From assembly GCA_037367355.1 (NCBI GenBank), contig CM074705.1, positions 1 through 64,000 of the forward strand: a stretch of 64,000 bases of DNA. Direction: 5' to 3'. The position numbers and the translations under genes were made by a program. Shown here piece after piece: positions 1 to 11,300 of this stretch (positions are counted from its first letter, which is position 1; every line of letters begins with the position of its first letter). The notes beneath the pieces are model-generated. The model worked only from the letters and a program-made list of their open reading frames with translations. It was not told the origin of the DNA and did no database searches. This DNA comes from Neoscytalidium dimidiatum. Taxonomy: Eukaryota > Ascomycota > Dothideomycetes > Botryosphaeriales > Botryosphaeriaceae.

Positions 1-507
1 ATTTCTTCTGCCAAGGGATGCCGAGAATGACATCATACTTGGGGATCTTGGTAACGTCTAGACAGATACGTTCCCTGTGGTTTTTGTATTCGAGGGTCAG
101 TTTCGGGGTTTCGATGATTACCTTTCCATCTCCAAAGGAGCTGGGGGATCCATCAACAGTTCTCAGCTGATATGGTCCTTTTCTCTGGGTTTTAGGTTGG
201 CTTTTTCTGCAAATCGGTTTGAGACGTAGTTCCCTTGTGATGCGGAGTCGATGAGGGTGAGCGCTCGGCGTCCATTGATTTTGTCACGACAACCCAGTGG
301 TTCCCGTATTCTGCGGGTCTCCTTTGCTTTCTGGTGGGTGTCCTGTGGTTTTCCGGTCGATGCTGCTATGGTCCTGTGGGGCAGGGGCCTCGCCTGCTGT
401 AGCCCCAGTTCAGTAGGCGTTTCTAGTTTTGGGTGGTACCCGCTGATGTTCTTAGCTTCCTGGTGAATGGGGCGGCTTCGATGCTACAAGTGGACCAGTG
501 GATGGTG

Positions 508-1616
508 TCATGGTTGGGGGTCTCGGTCGTCCTTCAGTAGCCGAGGTGGTTTTCTTGTCGTTGGTTCGCTGGTTGCTGGTTCGTTTGTCTGGGCAGTTTC
601 TGCTGATATGTCCGTGCTTTCCACAGTGGAAGCAAAGACCCTTTCACGCCGTCGCTGTTCTTCCTCCGGCGCCAGCCGAGGTTTCGTCGTTGGTTGGCAT
701 CTAAGTCCATGGGTCCCCCCGGGTAGGTTGTTTCGAGGTTGCGCGGTGTTGGCCGAGTATCGGGTTTGGCCTGTCTCTTGTCTGAAATTGAACAGTTGTT
801 GGTCGACTCGGATGGCCGTGTCGATGGTCTCGCTAAGGTCCTTGGGTAATCCGGTGCGGGCGAATTCGGCCTTCACATTGTGCTTTAGGCCCTTGTAGAA
901 GATGTATTTGAGGATTGGTCGTTCCAATTGAGGTAGGAGGCGAGCATGCGGAATTCCGTGACATATTCCGAGACTGATCGGGTTTGTCGGAGGTCCTGAA
1001 TTCGAAGGGCGGCCTCCTGCTCCTCGTTCTTGCTACCAAAGGCTTGTCTGATTGCGTCGGCGAAGCGATTGTAGTTGGCGAACAGGCTACTGGTTTCCGT
1101 ACGTGGGATGGCCGAGCGGAAATCCTTTCGATAGGGTTCGAACCACCGTGCTGCGTTACCTCGGAGGTAGGTTCCTGCAAAGCGGACCCTTTCCTCATCG
1201 TCCTTGAATGATGCTTTGTAGAATTCGGTAATTCTCTAGTTGGGCCAGGAAGTCGTTGAGCTTACGCCGATCCCCATCGTAGGTGTCGGGGTCTTGATCT
1301 TTAGTTTGGTGTTGTGGGGGGTCGATTCTGATGTCGCGGGGGTGGCTGGGGTGGAGGGCCGCATAGTACGGTTGACAGTAAAGGCTTGTCCTCGAATGAA
1401 GTACTCCAGAAGGACTTGGCCGCAGTCCTCACTGGCGTTCTCTGGTACTCTGGGTCCGTTGATTGCTCGACTCAAGGAGGCTATGCCCGAGGAATATGCT
1501 TCCGAAATGAGCAGCCTCATGTTAAGAGCTGGGTTTCCAGGGATCAAGGGACGGATTGACTGAAGCTGTTCCTCCTCCGTCGGAAGGTTGTTCCTGATTT
1601 CGGTCCAGGATGTCAT
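508..1616 (-). pseudogene. gag of chromovirus copy A, frameshifted
   Basis: The capsid/nucleocapsid gene begins with MTSWTEIRNNLP at 1616 and can be followed through three frames. The N-terminal part runs to about 1236, the capsid part occupies 1198-833, and a C-terminal stretch with a CCHC zinc knuckle lies near 590-640. The frame changes come from single-base insertions or deletions, not from RIP-type C-to-T changes. Several indels differ from those in copy B, so each copy is disrupted independently. Either the element is decayed or the repeat was imperfectly polished in assembly. Confidence 0.8.
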
Positions 1617-1671
1617 GGTTAGTAGTTTTCAGGGTGGGGTTACCTCCGGTGCCTAAGAAAGGTGGTCAAAG

Positions 1672-2056
1672 TGTTACGCCGGGACTCTTTCTGGGGGAGT
1701 CGAGGCGCGTCGTCAGGCAGCTTGGGCTTTCTAGGGGCCAATACAGTGGTAGGCAGGGGAGGTTCGTACAATAGTAGGGTAGGAATCAATTGACAAGTTG
1801 ACCACGAGGGTCCTAACTACGATAAATGAGTGTGGTCTATATACATGGAGTGATCGGTACGATCAGTAGTGATCTGTAATGTTAACCCACTGATCAGTAC
1901 TGATCGGTGGTCCGAGCTTTGCTGAGCGAGTGTGCGGTGGTCTGGTGCATCAGTGTCGGTAGGTATTCTGCCGAGTTAGGCCCCGAGTTGGTCACGTGGG
2001 CGGTGAGTAGTCGTAGGGTTTCGTTATCCGCCTTTCTGGGCGACTGTGCCGTAACA
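1672..2056 (-). repeat. 5' LTR of chromovirus copy A
   Basis: A 385 bp LTR has TGTTACG...CGTAACA ends (read on the minus strand from 2056). It matches the 3' LTR of copy B along its length, including the U3 half with the GATCAGTACTGATC palindrome (1892-1905) and a TATATAG box. The primer-binding site lies just inside the LTR at 1669-1661 and is complementary to TTGACCAC/GTGGTCAA in the LTR near 1798-1805. Confidence 0.92.
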
Positions 2057-2195
2057 CTAAGAGCTAGAGCTAAAAAGTCTAAGCTAAGAGCTAGAGCTAG
2101 AGAGCTAGAGCTAAGAGCTAAAGCTAGAAAGCTAGAGTTAAAAGCTAAAGCTAGAAAGCTAGAGATAAAAAAGCTACGAGCTAGAGCCGTTTAAA
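2057..2195. repeat. CTAG-rich degenerate minisatellite
   Basis: About 140 bp consist of diverged repeats built on AGCTAGAGCTA / AGCTAAAGCTAGAA units of roughly 10-22 bp. It sits exactly at the insertion edge of copy A and belongs to the CA/TG-depleted layer, so it probably existed before copy A inserted. No coding content is visible. Confidence 0.7.
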
Positions 2196-2209
2196 AAATA
2201 CTAGATAGA

Positions 2210-5200
2210 GACTAAGAGGATATTTCTTAATACTCTACTATATATAAAAAAATAAGGAGAGTAAGCTTATATTATCTACGTTAAGCCTAGCTTAGAATAA
2301 GAACGCTGAATTATAGTATAGATTAGAAAACGAACTTTAGAAGTTAATACTCTCTAGCTACTTAAAGAAGACTATCTAAAGAGAATCTATAAGAGATATA
2401 GCCCGCTAGATAGAATTCTTAACTAGATATACGTAATAAAAATTACTACGAGACTAGAGAAAGTACCCCTAAAATTCTAGAAATACGCCGAATTATTTTA
2501 AGAAAGAGGTAAAGAATTATTATCTAAGTATAAGCTATAGAACTATAAAATACCCCTATTACTAGAAACGTAGCCCGCGTTTAAGCCTATCTACTCTCTT
2601 TCTAAGAACGAGGCTAAGATACTAAGAAAGTATCTTAAAACGAATCTAGAAAGAGAATATATTCGACCCTCTATATTACTAGCTAGATACTCTATCTTAT
2701 TCGTATCTAAAAAAAATAGTAAGCTCCGCCTCTATATCGACTATAGATAATTAAACGATATTATAGTAAAAAACTAATATCCGTTACTACGTATTAATAA
2801 ATTATAGGATAGACTAAGAAAAGCTAAATACTTTACTAAGCTAGACTTTAGAGAAGGTTATTATCTTATTCGAATAAAAGAAGATAAAGAATAGAAGATA
2901 GCTTTCTAAATAAGATTTAAATATTACGAGTATATAGTAATACTATTCGAACTTACTAATATATCGGCTACGTTCTAGAGTCTAGTTAACGATATACTAC
3001 GACCGTATTTAGACGTATTTATACTAGCCTACCTAGACGATATCCTAATATACTTAAAAACGCTCGAAGAATATACTAAGTACGTATATAAAGTCCTATA
3101 GATACTAGAGAAACGAAACCTCTAAATAGTCTCTAATAAGAGCGAATAGTATATATAGAAGACTAAGTACCTTAGATTTATTATTATTTTAGAATATATT
3201 AGTATAGACGAGAAGAAACTAGACGTAATAAGAGAATAGCCTACGCTAAAAACTATTAAAGAAGTATAATTCTTTCTTAGCTTTATTAACTTTTATTAGA
3301 AGTTTATTCTAAACTATACGAAGATATTAGCTCTACTTATAGATTTAACTAAAAAAGAATATAGATTTATATAGAAAGAAAGATAGTAAAATACTTTCGA
3401 CTTATTAAAATAAATATTTATAGAAGTATCGGTCTTAGAACTATTCTACTCTAATCTATCTATAATAGTAGAAACTAACGTATTAGACTACGCTATTAAA
3501 GTAGTTTTAAGCTAGCTAGACGAGTAAGATAGACTATATTCTATCGCGTATTATTTCTAAAAGATAATAGGTCTAGAAAGAAACTATAACGTCTATAATA
3601 AAGAACTTCTAGCTATCGTTACGGCCTTTAAAGAATAGAGATACTATCTCGAAGAAGCTAAGTACTAGATTATAGTCTACTACGACTATAAGAATCTCTT
3701 ATACTTTACTACTACGAAAGAATTAAACTAAAGATAGATTAAGTAGGCTAAAGAACTAGCGTTCTATAATATAAAGATTATCTATCGAAAGAGATTAGAA
3801 AACGCCTACGTAGACGCGCTAAATAGAAGAGCCAACTATATAAAAGAAAAGCTAGAACTATAACTAGTAATACTAATAGAGTAGAAAGACGGGTCTTTTA
3901 TATCTAATAAACGCTAGATCTCCGCTATATATAGAAGAAAGAAGAAATCTAATAGGTCGCTTACTCTAGCTAGGCTAGTAGCCTTAGCGATACGCCTAGA
4001 AAGCTATAAATAGAATCGTAAAATCTAAGAAGTCTATACGGAAGACGCTACGATATAAGAAATTAGAAATCTAGAAAACGACCCCCGAGTAACTAAAGAT
4101 ATAGATAGAATAATCCTATTTTTAAAATTAATCTACGTTCCGGTAAAACTATAAAAGAAACTTATAAAGAATATATATAAGGCTCTAGCGTATAGTTATT
4201 AAGAAACCGAGAAGACGATTAAGAAAATTACGAGAAATTACTACTTTTTAGGACTTAGAAGGATAGTCTAACGGATAGTTACGTAATATAACCTCTATAT
4301 TTAAAGTAAGGCGGCGAAATACGTATTCTACGAACTATTCTAGCTATTATCGATACTTAAGCGCCCTTAGTAATCTATCTCGCTAGATTTTATTATAAAT
4401 CTACTTAAGTTAGAAAAACTATTTACTAAAGTTAAATATAATTTAGTACTAGTTATTATAGATAGAATAACGAAGTACGCGTACTATCTACTATACTTAA
4501 AGAAGGTAAACGCGGAAGATCTTATATATATATTTTTAAAAACTATTCTCGATAATTACGGATTACTAGAAGAACTTATATTAAATAAAGATAGACTATT
4601 TATATTATAATTCTAGTAGACTCTTACTAAATAACTTAAAGCGAAATATAAACTTTTAACTATAATATATTCGTAAATAGACAAATAAATAGAACGAACT
4701 AATTAGACGCTAGAGTAATATCTACGCTATTATCTTAATTACGTATAGAATAACTAGATAGAATTACTACCTCTAGCCTAGTTCGCGTATAATAGCTCTA
4801 AGATATTAGTAATATAAAAATCGCTATTCTACGCTAATTACGGTTACGAGCTATCGGCCTATAAAAAACTAATACCGAGTAAATTACTAGCCTAAAAGAG
4901 AATTCTTAAAGTTAACTAGCTAAAGATACTTTATAAATAGTTATATCTAGACTTAGAATTTATAGCTCTATAAATAGATAAATACTATAATAAGCGGTAC
5001 TAGAAGATACTATAGCTAAAGAAGAAGAATAAAGTCTACCTTCTTAGAAAAAATATTAAAATAAGGCGGCTAAATAATAAGCTAGATTTTAAGAAAATAG
5101 AACTATTTAGAATCGAAGAAAAAATCGGGAAAGTTAATTTCCGCCTTAAATTACTAAAAACGATATAAATATACTCCGTTTTTTATATATTCCTTCTAGA

Positions 5201-5440
5201 ACTAGTACTAAAGAACGCTAAAACTATAATCTATATAAAAGAGATACTTCTAGAAAATCTAGACGCCGATAAAAACTAAGATTAGAAAGTAGAGAAAGTC
5301 TTTAATAGCGGCTATATCGACGGTTAATTCTAGTATCTTCTTAAATAGAAAGAAGAATAGAACGATATCTAGAAACCGCTAGAAAATTACGATAGATATA
5401 GATAACTTATTAATAAGTTCTATCGTTAAAATTCGAATCG
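2210..5440 (+). mobile_element. RIP-destroyed Ty3/Gypsy chromovirus relic
   Basis: Reading through in-frame TAA/TAG codons gives recognisable pol. RT starts near 2473, with an LDFREGYYLIRIK block and the YLDD catalytic box near 3028-3054. RNase H follows near 3420-3850. The integrase C-terminal block (E-R-T-N...T-L-E...Y-L-R) is near 4690-4730, and a chromodomain (YIDG...YLLK...PLEN) lies at about 5300-5430. Nearly all stops sit where other elements have Gln or Trp, as expected if CAA, CAG and TGG became TAA and TAG. CA and TG dinucleotides are almost absent while CG, CT and CC remain. I see no LTR of this element. It is a different chromovirus family from copies A and B. Confidence 0.88.
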
Positions 5441-5604
5441 ACTAATATTATCGACTTATTAAATATAAAGAACCTAAAATCGAAATTAAAAAATAAAGAC
5501 TACTACGTCTAATTAACTAGCTCGAAACTCTTAGACGGCGTAGTAGTAGAACTAACGCTAGATAATTTAATAAAATAAGATAGATCTATAGTAGCGTTAG
5601 CTAA

Positions 5605-5815
5605 AACGTTACTATATATACGCTTTACTAATCGCTCTTTCTCGGCGTTTTTAGAATTAATAGAATTCTCTATCTTACGAGTAGCCTCTAAACGATCTAG
5701 CTCTTTAAGATTCTTAATAGTCTACGTCTTTTTAAAAATTATTAAGCTTCTATAGCGGCGTAATAGATTTCGCTACTTATAAATACGCTATAATTAGGCT
5801 ATATTTTTCTAAAGA
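5605..5815 (-). pseudogene. Relic antisense coiled-coil reading frame in RIP element
   Basis: On the strand opposite to pol, downstream of the chromodomain, one frame (5815 to 5605) reads as a charged heptad-like helix containing RNLLRRYRSL and IKNLKELDRLEATRKIE. It is interrupted only by TAG/TAA codons that RIP could have made. Position and orientation match the antisense frame in copy B (12082-12631). I believe antisense ORFs of this style occur in other fungal gypsy elements and are annotated as hypothetical proteins; their function is unknown. The assignment as a former gene is inference. Confidence 0.45.
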
Positions 5816-5934
5816 AGATATAGTACTATTTACTTCTAATACTAAGTATAGCCGATTTAGTACCCGATTTATACCGCTAGCCGAGTCGACTTCGTTATCT
5901 ACTTTAAATATTAGCCGGCTAATTTAAGAATCGA

Positions 5935-6465
5935 GAATACTTTATCGCGCGATAAAGCGTTTCTTCGCTCCGTTTTATTACGCGACGAAGCGTTTCTTCG
6001 TCTACTTCGCTCTATCTATTTTATCGCGCGATAAAGCGTCTCTTCGCGCGTAATAAAGCGTCTCTTCTTGCGGCGACAAAGCGTTTCTTTGCCTACTTTG
6101 CTCTAGCCGTTTCGTCGCGCGATAAAGCGTCTCTTCTCGCGGCGATAAAGCGTTTCTTCGCCTACTTCGCTCTATTTATTTCGTTACGATAACGAAGCGT
6201 TCTTACTTCGCTCCGTCTATTTTATCGCGCGACGAAGCGTTTCTTCGCCTACTTCGCTTTACTCGTTTTATCGCGCGACGAAGCGTCTCTTCTTACCGCG
6301 ACGAAGCGTTTCTTCGCCTATTTCGCTCCGCTCGTTTCGTCGCGCGATAAAGCGTTCTATCGGTTACTTATTTTATCGCGCGATAAAATATCTTTCTATC
6401 TTCTCTTTTTTCTTACGAAGCGTTCTTTCGCGCGACGACGAAGCGTTTCTTCGTCTATTTAGAAT
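5935..6465. repeat. Imperfect tandem repeat array, CGCGCGATAAAGCGTTTCTTCG core
   Basis: About 530 bp contain well over a dozen copies of a core like CGCGCGAYRAAGCGTYTCTTCG. The copies are joined by short spacers such as CCTACTTCGCTCTATTTATT, giving a higher-order period of roughly 45-60 bp. The core carries the palindrome TCGCGCGA. The array keeps many CpG sites although CpA is nearly gone, so it was RIP-exposed like its surroundings. No ORF is present. Confidence 0.8.
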
Positions 6466-6606
6466 ATTAGTACTAAGCTACTAGCTACGCTAAATACTTA
6501 ATTCGTAGTCTAAGAATCTAGTCGTTAAGATAAGAAGTACCTCTAATTTATAGCTTAAGAATCTAGCTATTAAGATAAAAAGTACCTCTTTATAATAGAC
6601 TTTAAT

Positions 6607-6990
6607 TGTTACGGCGCAGCAAGAAGGGAAGGAGAGGAAGTGCTGAGCTGGAGGAAATCGGACCCACCAACACAACACAGCCAAGATACAAGACGCCCGT
6701 GGCCACCCCGATGACTCAGCAACAACACCGCGGTCACAATGCCAAGGCCTGACCACTCAACCTGACCACCAGAACCACCGCGGTCACGGCCAGCGGTCAC
6801 ACCCACCATCTCCTACAGTATATAGAGCACACTCGTTCACAGTAGATAGGACCCCGGTGGTCAACTTGTCAATTGATTCCTACCCTACTATTGTACGAAC
6901 CTCCCCTGCCTACCACTGTATTGGCCCCTAGAAAGCCCAAGCTGCCTGACGACGCGCCTCGACTCCCCCAGAAAGAGTCCCGGCGTAACA
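6607..6990 (+). repeat. 5' LTR of copy B with variant U3
   Basis: A 384 bp LTR runs from TGTTACGG to CGTAACA. From about 6857 to 6990 (R-U5) it is identical to the 3' LTR and to LTR A. Upstream of the TATA box it is unrelated to them. Its U3 instead carries CCGCGGTCAC twice (6728-6737, 6778-6787) and GCGGTCAC once more (6793-6800). A TATATAG box at 6819 lies 37 bp before GGTGGTCAA (6856-6864), the likely start of R. Confidence 0.92.
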
Positions 6991-6992
6991 CT

Positions 6993-7001
6993 TTGACCAC
7001 C
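6993..7001 (+). other. Primer-binding site, self-priming type
   Basis: TTGACCACC two bases inside the 5' LTR is perfectly complementary to GGTGGTCAA at 6856-6864, which lies about 37 bp after a TATA box and so near the predicted 5' end of the transcript. In Tf1-type elements the RNA 5' end folds back on the PBS and serves as the primer instead of a tRNA. The pairing is seen in the sequence; the mechanism is inferred from that family. Confidence 0.6.
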
Positions 7002-7045
7002 TTTCTTAGGCACCGGAGGTAACCCCACCCTGAAAACTACTAACC

Positions 7046-8293
7046 ATGACATCCTGGACCGAAATCAGGAACAACCTTCCGACGGAGGAGGAACAGCTTC
7101 AGTCAATCCGTCCCTTGATCCTGGAAACCCAGCTCTTAACATGAGGCTGCTCATTTCGGAAGCATATTCCTCGGGCATAGCCTCCTTGAGTCGAGCAATC
7201 AACGGACCCAGAGTACCAGAGAACGCCAGTGAGGACTGCGGCCAAGTCCTTCTGGAGTACTTCATTCGAGGACAAGCCTTTACTGTCAACCGTACTATGC
7301 GGCCCTCCACCCCAGCCACCCCGCGACATCAGAATCGACCCCCACAACACCAAACTAAAGATCAAGACCCCGACACCTACGATGGGGATCGGCGTAAGCT
7401 CAACGACTTCCTGGCCCAACTAGAAATTACTTCGAATTCTACAAAGCATCATTCAAGGACGATGAGGAAAGGGTCCGCTTTGCAGGAACCTACCTCCGAG
7501 GTAACGCAGCACGGTGGTTCGAACCTATCGAAAGGATTTCCGCTCGGCCATCCCACGTACGGAAACCAGTAGCCTGTTCGCCAACTACAATCGCTTCGCC
7601 GACGCAATCAGACAAGCCTTTGGTAGCAAGAACGAGGAGCAGGAGGCCGCCCTTCGAATTCAGGACCTCCGACAAACCCGATCAGTCTCGGAATATGTCA
7701 CGGAATTCCGCATGCTCGCCTCCTACCTCAATTGGAACGACCAATCCCTCAAATACATCTTCTACAAGGGCCTAAAGCACAATGTGAAGGCCGAATTCGC
7801 CCGCACCGGATTACCCAAGGACCTTAGCGAGACCATCGACACGGCCATCCGAGTCGACCAACAACTGTTCAATTTCAGACAAGAGACAGGCCAAACCCGA
7901 TACTCGGCCAACACCGCGCAACCTCGAAACAACCTACCCCCGGGGGACCCCATGGACTTAGATGCCAACCAACGACGAAACCCTCGGCTGGCGCCGGAGG
8001 AAGAACAGCGACGGCGTGAAAAGGGTCTTTGCTTCCACTGTGGAAAGCACGGACATATCAGCAGAAACTGCCCAGACAAACGAACCAGCAACCAGCGAAC
8101 CAACGACAAGAAAACCACCTCGGCTACTGAAGGACGACCGGGACCCCCAACCATGACACCATCCACTGGTCCACGTAGCATCGAAGCCTGCCCCATTCAC
8201 CAGGAAGCTAAGAACATCAGCGGGTACCAAAAAAAAAAACGCCTACTGAACTGGGGCTACAGCAGGCGAGGCCCCTGCCCCACAGGACCATAG
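7046..8293 (+). pseudogene. gag of chromovirus copy B, frameshifted
   Basis: The frame opens with MTSWTEIRNNLP at 7046, shifts near 7100-7130 (one C is missing relative to copy A), continues from 7141, shifts again near 7430, and then stays open to 8293. The last part contains the capsid C-terminal region and a CCHC zinc knuckle (CFHCGKHGHISRNC, about 8030-8070). The protein would package RNA into virus-like particles. A homopolymer run of ten A near 8229 is a further probable indel site. Confidence 0.85.
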
Positions 8294-8373
8294 CAGCATC
8301 GACCGGAAAAACCACAGGACACCCACCAGAAAGCAAAGGAGACTCCGCAGAATACGGGAACCACTGGGTTGTC

Positions 8374-11300
8374 GTGACAAAAATCAATGGACGCCGAGCG
8401 CTCACCCTCATCGACTCCGCATCACAAGGGAACTACGTCTCAAACCGATTTGCAGAAAAAGCCAACCTAAAACCCAGAGAAAAGGACCAACCATATCAGC
8501 TGAGAACTGTTGATGGATCCCCCAGCTCCTTTGGAGATGGAAAGGTAATCATCGAAACCCCGAAACTGACCCTCGAATACAAAAACCACAGGAACGTATC
8601 TGTCTAGACGTTACCAAGATCCCCAAGTATGATGTCATTCTCGGCATCCCTTGGCAGAAGAAATGGAAAATACAATACGATTGGGACAATGGAGGAATTA
8701 CCCTCAAGTCCAGAGAACGAAACCAAGAACCAGAATGGAAACCACGCACCATAGCCGAACCGATTACCCACGTAAGCCTAATTTCGAAAGCTGCGCTGGA
8801 AAGGACCCGAAAGAAGGGCAAGCAATTGGAATGATGTGGTATCGCCCCACCACTACAAACAAAGAAAGAACCCGACAGATTAGTGCCACCAGACGAGAAA
8901 AACCAGACTACCCGACACCCGTGGGAGGAGATGACCCCAGGATACACGAACAGTACCTTGATGGCGTTCCTAAGGAATACCACCGGTTCAAGGAAATTTT
9001 CAGAGAAAAGATCGAAGACGCACTACCGGAACACAGACCATGGGACCACGAGATCAACTTGAAACCAGGCACTGAACCCCGATTTGGACCCCTATCCAAT
9101 GTCGGAAAAGGAGTTACAAGCAATGAGGAACACTTGGACTTACTACTGAAGAAGGATACATCCGACCCTCTCAATCCTCAGCAGGATTCCCGTCCTCTTC
9201 GTACCAAAGCCCGGAGGCAAGTTACGCCTCTGTGTGGATTACCGATCCCTGAACGACATTACCATCAAAGACCGCTACCCTCTACCCCGCATCGATGAAC
9301 TAAGGGATCGCCTCTCCGGGGCACGATTCTTCACCAAGTTAGACCTGCGGGATGGGTACCACCTTATCCGAATCAAGGAAGGACATGAATGGAAAACCGC
9401 ATTCAGAACTCGATACGGTTTGTACGAGTACTTGGTAATGCCTTTCGGACTTACCAACGCCCCTGCCACATTCCAAGCCCTTGTCAACCACGTCCTACGA
9501 GAATATCTGGACCGATTCTGCACAGCCTACCTCGACGACATCCTGATCTACTCAGAAACCCTTGAAGAACACAAGGAACATGTATCCAAAGTCCTCCAGA
9601 AACTACTCGAATACAACCTCTCCGTCAAACCAGAAAAATGTACCTTCCATGCCCAAAGGTAGAATTCCTAGGCTTTATCATCGAACCAGGAAAAATAGTC
9701 ATGGACCCAAAAAAGGTGGAAGACATCCTGAAGTGGCCAGAACCAAGGAACGTCAAAGAAGTACAAGCCTTTTTAGGGTTTGCCAACTTCTACCGACGAT
9801 TCATCAAACGATACTCGCATGTAGCCGAACCCCTAATCCGACTCACCCGAAAAATACCCTTTCACCTGGGAAGCACCCCAACAAGAGGCGTTTGATCAAC
9901 TCAAAGGGCCTTCGTAGAAGCGCCGGTACTCCTCATGTTCGATCCTGACAAGCCACTCTACCTCGAAACTGACGCATCCGACTATGCCATTGGCGCTACC
10001 CTCAGCCAGCCAGACGACGAGGAAGATTACACCCTATCGCGTATTACTCTCGCAAAATGTCACCCGCCGAGCTCAATTACGAGATACACGACAAAGAACT
10101 GCTTGCGATCGTCACAGCGTTCAAGGAATGGCGACACTACCTTGGGGAGCTAACTACGAAATCACGGTATACTCGGATCACAAGAACCTGGGATACTTCA
10201 CAACCACCAAGGTGTTAAACAGAAGACAAGTACGATGGGCAGAACAACTCGCCCCTTCTACTTCAAGATCCACTACCGCAAGGGAAGTGAAAACGGCAAG
10301 GCCGACGCACTTAGCCGCAGAGCCGACCACGTGGAAGGAAAGCCAGAACTATCACCAGCAGTACTACGACAAAATGACGACGGCACGTTGGCCCCAAACC
10401 GCCCCGAATCATTGAAGAATCCGACGCACCCTGGGAAGAACGAATACTGGCACCCATCATAAGGCTAGGGGCCCCATCGACGACGACGAACCTCCACGAA
10501 ACCCAACACCAGAGCAGGAGCCGGAGGACGAAGAGGAACCGCAGGACGAGGAACCCATACCAACACTTGAAGAAACCACGGAAGAGGCAGTAAACGAGGA
10601 AGAAGATGACACCGCCACTTGGGAACAAATCATCCAAGGAAAATATAACAATGATCCGCTATCCCAAGAACTGCTTCAACGAATAGGCACCCCGAACATG
10701 ACGACCCCGACCTAGTCCAAGACCATAGAGGCAACATACTATTCCGCGGAAAAATCTACGTACCCTCTGCGCAAACGGCTGACAAAGGAATACCACGAGT
10801 CCGCAGTTCACGGACACCCAGGAATGACAAGAACCTTGGAACGGCTTGCAAACACTTCTACTTTCCCGAATGAGGAAAGTAGTAGAAAAGTCATCCAGGA
10901 ATGTGACGAATGCGCAAAAACAAGGTGGCACGACATGCACCATACGGACAACTACAGCTCATCACAACACCAACCAAACCCTGGGAATCGGTCACAATGG
11001 ATTTTATCACCGACCTGCCAAATTCAGTAGACCCTGTGACTAAAGCACGACACAACGCCATCCTGGTCATTGTCGACCGCCTGACAAAATGGGCATACTT
11101 CATCCCTTGTAACAAAAAATCGGAGCAGAAGGCTGCGCCTACCTCTTCCTCAGATATGTCTTCGCCCACCACGGGATGCCCAAGGAACTAATCACGGACC
11201 GAGACCCACGATTCAGAGCTAAGTTCTGGCAAACCTTGGTCCACAAGTTAGGAACTAAACACAAGATGTCAACAACGGCACACCCGCAAACCGATGGACA

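Larger units (their letters stand above)
1..2056 (-). mobile_element. Ty3/Gypsy chromovirus copy A, partial
   Basis: The 5' portion of an LTR retrotransposon reads leftwards: its 5' LTR is at 2056-1672, followed by gag and the start of the protease region, and it leaves the window at base 1. The sequence nearly matches the reverse complement of the first 2 kb of the internal part of copy B (from 6,991), so it is the same family. Its LTR matches the 3' LTR of copy B in full, including U3. It contains normal numbers of CA and TG dinucleotides, so it has not been RIP-mutated, unlike the sequence directly to its right. The 5 bp beyond the LTR end are CTAAG; the other target duplication would lie outside the window. 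Confidence 0.93.

Noticed and set aside
1136..1150. GGTTCGAACCACCG, resembling a tRNA B box
   Set aside because: It lies in the gag coding sequence of copy A. No A box or cloverleaf can be formed around it.
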